DNA of 9,018 nt from Patescibacteria group bacterium UBA918 (GTDB lineage Bacteria; Patescibacteriota; Minisyncoccia; Phycocordibacterales; UBA918). Position 1 is the stretch's first letter. Each line of letters opens with the position of its first letter. The position numbers and the translations under genes were made by a program. Positions 5,200-9,018 of this stretch are shown here, piece by piece. Below the pieces are notes generated by a model. The model saw only the letters and a program-made list of their open reading frames with translations, did not search any database and had not been told where the DNA came from. Location: the NCBI GenBank assembly GCA_002293845.1, contig DBEA01000002.1, positions 20,812 to 29,829 of the forward strand, read 5' to 3'.

Positions 5200-5234
5200 G
5201 GTGCGCAACGCGGGGTTCCAAAAAGGGTCTTTTC

Positions 5235-5263
5235 TTCCAAAAACACCGGTAAAAAGCTATAAT
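5235..5263 (+). promoter_or_regulatory. MBL-fold gene promoter, leaderless
   Basis: A perfect TATAAT (5258-5263) ends six bases before the ATG at 5270, so the expected transcription start coincides with the A of the start codon. The hexamer 17 bases upstream is weak (TTCCAA). No Shine-Dalgarno could fit on such a transcript. The position also supports the start at 5270 rather than the long in-frame upstream extension. Confidence 0.55.
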
Positions 5264-5269
5264 CTCGGT

Positions 5270-5893
5270 ATGGTAATCACGCATCATGGCGGTCAGTGCT
5301 TTAAGGTGTCCTTCGGCGACACCACCATCGCTTTCGACCCGGTCAGTAAATCATCCAAGAATTTTTCAGCTTCCAAATTCGGCGCCGACGTCGGTTTCAT
5401 CTCCATGAAGCATCCGGACATGAACGGCGCGGAGCAGATCGCGCACGGCACTCGCCAACCTTTTTTGGTGGACGGTCCGGGAGAGTATGAGATCGGCGAA
5501 GTGAAGGCGCGCGGTTTCGGCGTAGCTACCAAATATGACGGCGAGGACCGTTTTAACACCATCTACCAGGTACAGATGGAGGGTATGAATCTGCTGTTCT
5601 TGGGAGCGCTCGGTTCGGCCGAGATCGATCCGAAGATCCTGTCGGAATTGGGCGACATCGACATCCTCTTTTTGCCGATCGGCGGGGGAGACGTGATCGA
5701 CGTGCCGCAGGCTTCGAAGTTGGCGGTCAAACTCGAGGCGCGTCTGGTGATCCCGATGCACTACGACAAAAAGTCGCTCGAAGCTTTCTTGAAGGAGGAA
5801 GGTTTACCTAATCAAAAGCCGGAGGAAAAGCTCACTATCAAGAAGAAGGACGTGCTGGCGATGGAGGGTGAGATTTCAGTGCTGGGTTTTTGA
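5270..5893 (+). CDS. Metallo-beta-lactamase-fold protein with degenerate metal site
   Basis: This 207-residue protein matches the small MBL-fold family often annotated as Zn-dependent hydrolase of the beta-lactamase fold (Lactamase_B_3 / UPF0173-like). Landmarks are MVITHHGGQCFKVSFGD (1-17), FDP (22-24), DGPGEYEIG (68-76), NTIYQVQMEGMNLLFLGALG (96-115), DILFLPIGGGDVIDVPQA (131-148) and IPMHY (161-165). The active-site loop, HxHxDH in catalytic relatives, reads ISMKHPDMNG (44-53): two of its three histidines are methionine, leaving His48 and Asp50. The HLGDLG aspartate is alanine (Ala113). Only His164 of the later ligands is clearly kept. Hydrolysis with a two-metal centre is therefore doubtful. 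The reading frame continues upstream to 4856, but that part lies opposite another gene, and the leaderless promoter supports 5270. The function is unknown; it is cytosolic by absence of a signal peptide. Confidence 0.85.
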   Translation: MVITHHGGQCFKVSFGDTTIAFDPVSKSSKNFSASKFGADVGFISMKHPDMNGAEQIAHGTRQPFLVDGPGEYEIGEVKARGFGVATKYDGEDRFNTIYQVQMEGMNLLFLGALGSAEIDPKILSELGDIDILFLPIGGGDVIDVPQASKLAVKLEARLVIPMHYDKKSLEAFLKEEGLPNQKPEEKLTIKKKDVLAMEGEISVLGF

Positions 5894-5902
5894 GTGTGGG
5901 CG

Positions 5903-5927
5903 GGTGCGGCGGCGAAGCCGCCGCACC
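5903..5927 (+). repeat. C-GAA-G hairpin with CTAC tail after the MBL-fold gene
   Basis: An 11-pair perfect stem (5903-5913 with 5917-5927) closes a GAA loop. It is followed by GTCGTCCTACTGACCACG and then TACTACAAACTAACTT running up to the next start codon. The hairpin and the following CGTCGTC match the element at 2136-2162, and the ACTACAAACTA tail matches the one at 2859-2884. No T tract follows, so termination would be weak. The next gene starts 68 bases after the MBL stop and may be partly co-transcribed with it. Confidence 0.6.
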
Positions 5928-5961
5928 GTCGTCCTACTGACCACGTACTACAAACTAACTT

Positions 5962-6372
5962 ATGTTGGACGAATTACGCCGCAAATCTCCATATGTAAAA
6001 CAAAGCTACGCTTTCTGGGGCGCGGTGGGGGTGACGTCCCTGGTCGTGGTGGGGTGGATAGCTTCTCTGCCGGTACGGTTCGGTAATTTAAATACGGCGC
6101 TGGATGGCGAAGCTTTGAACCAGACGGCCGGTGGTGTCACGGAGATTTTAGATGACCTGAAGGGATTTAAGGAAGGGGCGAGCGAGGTGTTTCGTGCCGC
6201 GACGGCCACTTCGTCTACCGGTCTCGACGATCCAAGCGGCTGGGCTCTCGATTCGAGTGCTGGCGGTTCGACTGCGGCCCAAGATCCGGTGCTTATCGCT
6301 ACCTCCTCCAAGCCGACAGCGCCACCGCCAAAATCCATACAAATAGCCACTTCTTCGGCGCCAAATCGCTAG
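5962..6372 (+). CDS. Small single-pass membrane protein, unknown
   Basis: A 136-residue protein I cannot assign to a family. It has a short basic N-terminus (RRK at 6-8, K13), one membrane segment (about 17-38, FWGAVGVTSLVVVGWIASLPV) and an external tail. Residues 55-80 could form a short amphipathic helix (GGVTEILDDLKGFKEGASEVF), and 80-135 is a low-complexity Ser/Thr/Ala/Pro stretch with a PTAPPPK run. By the positive-inside rule the N-terminus is cytoplasmic and the tail outside. There is no Shine-Dalgarno and no clear promoter; the start codon directly follows the CTAC-type tail of the repeat element. It lies between the MBL-fold gene and gyrA on the same strand, but gyrA has its own promoter right after the TAG stop. 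Reading-frame quality and a clear topology support a real gene; the function is unknown. Confidence 0.72.
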   Translation: MLDELRRKSPYVKQSYAFWGAVGVTSLVVVGWIASLPVRFGNLNTALDGEALNQTAGGVTEILDDLKGFKEGASEVFRAATATSSTGLDDPSGWALDSSAGGSTAAQDPVLIATSSKPTAPPPKSIQIATSSAPNR

Positions 6373-6377
6373 AAATA

Positions 6378-6386
6378 TGCTATAAT
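6378..6386 (+). promoter_or_regulatory. gyrA promoter, extended -10
   Basis: TGCTATAAT is a perfect extended -10 (TGn plus TATAAT), six bases after the stop of the preceding gene. The -35 region falls inside that gene and is not consensus (GCGCCA at 17 bases), which extended -10 promoters tolerate. Transcription from about 6393 gives gyrA a leader of nearly 120 bases that contains the inverted repeats at 6400-6503. Confidence 0.62.
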
Positions 6387-6399
6387 AAACGCGAGTTTT

Positions 6400-6503
6400 T
6401 AGTTGTCAGTCGCTAGGTATTAGTCGACGCACTGTGTGCGTCGGCCCTGAGTAGCGAAGCTACTTTGGGCCACTGACAACTGACAGCTAAATACTGACAA
6501 CTA
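6400..6503 (+). repeat. gyrA leader repeats and nested hairpins
   Basis: TAGTTGTCAGT (6400-6410) is repeated inverted as ACTGACAACTA (6493-6503), with a ten-base partial copy at 6472-6481 and a TGACAG in between, so alternative pairings are possible. Inside are an eight-pair hairpin (6425-6432 with 6436-6443) and a 13-position hairpin with a GAA loop (6443-6455 with 6459-6471, one T-T mismatch and one G-T pair). The whole 6373-6509 gap has no gene. It resembles the other intergenic elements in design. As it is transcribed with gyrA it could affect gyrA expression, but this is inferred. Confidence 0.55.
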
Positions 6504-6509
6504 ACATTT

Positions 6510-8984
6510 ATGCCGAAAAAAACCGTCACCGATCCGACTCCGATGTCCGATGCTCCTCGCGGTATCGTGCCGCAGTCCATCGCCGAGGAGATGCGCGCTT
6601 CTTATCTCGACTACGCGATGTCGGTCATCACCGCTCGTGCTTTGCCGGACGTGCGCGATGGTCTTAAGCCGGTGCACCGCCGCATTCTTTACTCTATGCG
6701 GCTCAATGGTCTGACTTCGACGGCACGCTTCAAGAAATCCGCGACCGTAGTGGGTGACGTGCTCGGTAGCTTCCACCCGCACGGCGACGTCGCCGTGTAC
6801 GACGCCATGGTGAAATTAGCTCAACCGTTCTCCACCCGTTATCCGCTCGTCATCGGTCAAGGAAACTTCGGTTCGGTCGACGGGGACGGCGCCGCGGCCT
6901 ATCGTTACACCGAAGCTAAGATGTCCAAGATCGCCGAGGAGATGTTGCGCGATCTCGAAAAAGACACAGTGAATTGGCGACCGAACTTCGACGGCACGAA
7001 GCGCGAGCCCGAAGTCTTGCCGGCAGCCGTGCCCAACTTGCTCTTGGCCGGCACTCTCGGTATTGCCGTCGGTATGGCCACTAACATCCCGCCACACAAC
7101 TTGCGCGAGGTGTCCGACGCGGTGGCGCATTTGATCGACGACCCTGAAGCGTCGACCGAGGACCTGTTGAAGTTCGTCAAAGGTCCGGACTTCCCGCTAG
7201 GCGCCGTGGCTTTCAACCAAAAAGACATCGCTCACGCCTACGGCTCCGGCAAAGGCGGCGTCGTCGTCCGTGGCGAGGCCGAGATATCGGAGGATAAGAA
7301 GGGGAACTTTTCCATAGTGATCACCTCGGTACCCTATCGCGTCAACAAAGCCGACATGCTCGAGAAGATCGCCGATCTAGTGCGCGAAAAGAAGATCGAA
7401 GGCATCAGGGAGATGCGCGACGAGTCGACGGCCGATATCCGCGTGGTCATCGAGCTCAAGAGCGGCGCCAATCCGCAGACCGTCCTCAATAAATTGTATA
7501 AGCACACCGAACTGGAGAGCACTTTCCACTACAACATGGTGGCGCTGGTGGACGGCGTGCCGCAGACTTTGTCTCTAAAAGCCATCCTCGAGGAGTACAT
7601 CAAACATCGCAAGGAGGTGGTTCGCCGCCGTACCGAGTACGACCTGCAAAAGGCCAAAGACCGCGAACATATCCTTCTTGGTCTTAAGAAGGCCTTAGAC
7701 CATATCGACGCTATCATCAAACTCATTCGCGCCTCTAAGGACGTGCCGACAGCGCATCAAGGATTGATGGACAAGTTCAAGTTTTCGCCGATCCAGGCGC
7801 AGGCTATTTTGGACATGAGGCTCCAGAAGCTCGCCGGCCTTGAGCGCAAGAAGATCGAGGACGAACTTGCCGAGGTCCAAGCTCTCATCAAGGAGCTCGA
7901 ATCCATCCTGGCGAGCGTCAAGAAGATGATGGCCATCGTTAAGAAGGAACTCCAGGACATCGCCGAGAAGTACGGTGACGACCGTCGCACCAAGATCGTT
8001 AAAGGCGGTGTGAAGAATCTCTCCGCCGAGGATCTGGTGGCCGACGAGGAAAGCGTGCTCGTATTGACGGCCGGCGGCTACGTGAAGCGCACCAACCCCT
8101 CCGAGTACCGCACGCAGAAACGCGGCGGAGTTGGTGTCGTCGACCTCAACACCAAGGAGGAAGACGTCGTCACCAAGTTACTCACCACTTCGACCCATAG
8201 CGACCTCTTGTTCTTTACTGATATGGGCAAGGTCTATCAATGCAAGATGTACGAAATACCGGAAGGTCGCCGCGCCACCAAGGGCAAATCGATCATGAAC
8301 TTCCTTTCGCTCGTCTCCGAAGAGAAAGTGACTTCGGTCTTGGCCGTACGTAAAGGGGAGTGGGAAAGCGACGCGGGACTTTTGATGGTCACCAAAAACG
8401 GCGTCGCCAAAAAATCCGCGGCTTCGGCTTTCCGCGACGTGCGTCGCAGCGGACTCATAGCCATCAATCTGCATGAGGACGATTCGCTCATCGCCGCTAG
8501 TTTCGTCGAAGCAGGTGACGAGGTTTCGCTGATCACTAGAAGCGGTCAACAGATACGTTTCAAGGAAAGCGATGTGCGCCAGATGGGACGCACGGCCGCG
8601 GGCGTCACTGCCATGAAGCTCAAGAAGGGCGATCATATCGTTTCGGCCGACGTGCTTATGAAAGGTCAGAAGGACGCCGAGATATTGGTAGTGATGGAAA
8701 AGGGTTACGGCAAGACGACTCCGGCCAAGGAATACAAAGTGCAGAAGCGGGGCGGTAGCGGCATCAAGACCGCTAAGGTCACCACGAAGACGGGCAATGT
8801 CATCGGCGGCGCGATCTTAACACCCGAGGACAAAGAGATCGGCGAGCTCGTCGTGATGAGTCAGAAGGGTCAAGTGATCAAGATGGCTTTGAAGGACGTG
8901 CCGTCTTTGGGTCGCGACACGCAAGGGGTAAGGATAATGCGTCTGCGCGAGGGAGACGCGATCGCGTCCAGCGTGACGTTTTAA
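6510..8984 (+). CDS. gyrA: DNA gyrase subunit A
   Basis: GyrA forms the DNA cutting and wrapping half of gyrase (GyrA2GyrB2), which adds negative supercoils using ATP. The 824-residue protein is full length (E. coli has 875; B. subtilis is similar to this). The breakage-reunion domain holds RALPDVRDGLKPVHRRILYSM (43-63), the catalytic Arg132-Tyr133 in AAAYRYTEAKM, and GIAVGMATNIPPHNL (184-198). The coiled-coil exit gate spans about 360-490. The C-terminal pinwheel carries the GyrA box QKRGGVG (536-542), which separates it from ParC, and a second box-like QKRGGSG (745-751). The quinolone-determining stretch reads HPHGDVAVYDAM: the position equal to E. coli Ser83 is Val94, while Asp98 (E. coli Asp87) is kept. 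The acidic C-terminal tail of E. coli is absent. No Shine-Dalgarno precedes the ATG; a second ATG lies 33 bases inside. gyrB is not in the window. Confidence 0.97.
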   Translation: MPKKTVTDPTPMSDAPRGIVPQSIAEEMRASYLDYAMSVITARALPDVRDGLKPVHRRILYSMRLNGLTSTARFKKSATVVGDVLGSFHPHGDVAVYDAMVKLAQPFSTRYPLVIGQGNFGSVDGDGAAAYRYTEAKMSKIAEEMLRDLEKDTVNWRPNFDGTKREPEVLPAAVPNLLLAGTLGIAVGMATNIPPHNLREVSDAVAHLIDDPEASTEDLLKFVKGPDFPLGAVAFNQKDIAHAYGSGKGGVVVRGEAEISEDKKGNFSIVITSVPYRVNKADMLEKIADLVREKKIEGIREMRDESTADIRVVIELKSGANPQTVLNKLYKHTELESTFHYNMVALVDGVPQTLSLKAILEEYIKHRKEVVRRRTEYDLQKAKDREHILLGLKKALDHIDAIIKLIRASKDVPTAHQGLMDKFKFSPIQAQAILDMRLQKLAGLERKKIEDELAEVQALIKELESILASVKKMMAIVKKELQDIAEKYGDDRRTKIVKGGVKNLSAEDLVADEESVLVLTAGGYVKRTNPSEYRTQKRGGVGVVDLNTKEEDVVTKLLTTSTHSDLLFFTDMGKVYQCKMYEIPEGRRATKGKSIMNFLSLVSEEKVTSVLAVRKGEWESDAGLLMVTKNGVAKKSAASAFRDVRRSGLIAINLHEDDSLIAASFVEAGDEVSLITRSGQQIRFKESDVRQMGRTAAGVTAMKLKKGDHIVSADVLMKGQKDAEILVVMEKGYGKTTPAKEYKVQKRGGSGIKTAKVTTKTGNVIGGAILTPEDKEIGELVVMSQKGQVIKMALKDVPSLGRDTQGVRIMRLREGDAIASSVTF

Positions 8985-9018
8985 AGATCGTCGGGGACGA
9001 AAAGGGCGGGCCAAAGGC

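Noticed and set aside
5098..5208. Extension of the secreted-protein gene to an ATG at 5208
   Set aside because: It would cover the promoter and hairpin region and hide the signal peptide; the ATG at 5097 has a Shine-Dalgarno and begins MAKSIFSK, typical of a signal peptide.
4856..5269. In-frame upstream extension of the MBL-fold gene adding 138 residues
   Set aside because: It lies opposite the 5' part of the 4444-5097 gene, has no MBL-family sequence, and the leaderless promoter and family N-terminus both fit the ATG at 5270.
1..9018. CRISPR array, tRNA or rRNA genes, transposase or prophage genes
   Set aside because: No regularly spaced repeats, tRNA cloverleaf or rRNA segments, or mobile-element proteins were seen; the short repeats present are intergenic hairpin elements.
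8985..9018. Possible gyrA terminator or next gene at the window end
   Set aside because: Only 34 bases remain, with no stem followed by T and no start codon that can be judged.

Overview
The window looks like a piece of a streamlined bacterial chromosome, most likely a Patescibacteria/CPR member of the Parcubacteria type with fairly high GC. This is inference from several traits: a short diverged bS21, an S1 with only four domains, a HisRS-like paralog without its catalytic motifs, a short LepB, almost no Shine-Dalgarno sequences, and hairpin-rich repeats in the gaps. The standard code with TGA as a stop fits every gene, so a UGA-recoding lineage is not indicated.

Layout. On the minus strand, 2085 down to 20 is a likely operon: lepB (signal peptidase I), then a HisRS-like protein starting in a 4-base ATGA overlap, then rpsU (bS21) after 48 bases with a hairpin in the gap. 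Divergent from it, pth (peptidyl-tRNA hydrolase, +) runs 2202-2783. It converges on rpsA (S1, minus, 2882-3976) across a near-perfect bidirectional terminator. From about 4100 to 5200, on the minus strand, there are two compact transcription units: a putative secreted protein of unknown function (4444-5097) with its own promoter, Shine-Dalgarno and terminator, followed by a near-consensus promoter, a strongly folded GC-rich segment and a U8 terminator with no ORF. The second unit looks like an undescribed small RNA or an attenuating leader of rpsA. On the plus strand there follow a metallo-beta-lactamase-fold protein lacking most metal ligands (5270-5893), a small single-pass membrane protein (5962-6372) and gyrA (6510-8984). 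The window ends 34 bases after gyrA with nothing recognisable.

How the genes relate. Most are housekeeping genes for translation (bS21, S1, Pth, the HisRS-like protein), secretion (LepB) and DNA topology (GyrA). LepB could process the putative secreted protein, but nothing else links them. The points most worth checking are the structured RNA at 4105-4276 with C-rich loops, the orphan secreted protein beside it, the two apparent pseudo-enzymes (HisRS-like and MBL-fold), the promoters that place transcription starts at or near start codons, and a family of intergenic elements with C-GAA-G hairpins and CTAC/GTAG-type repeats.
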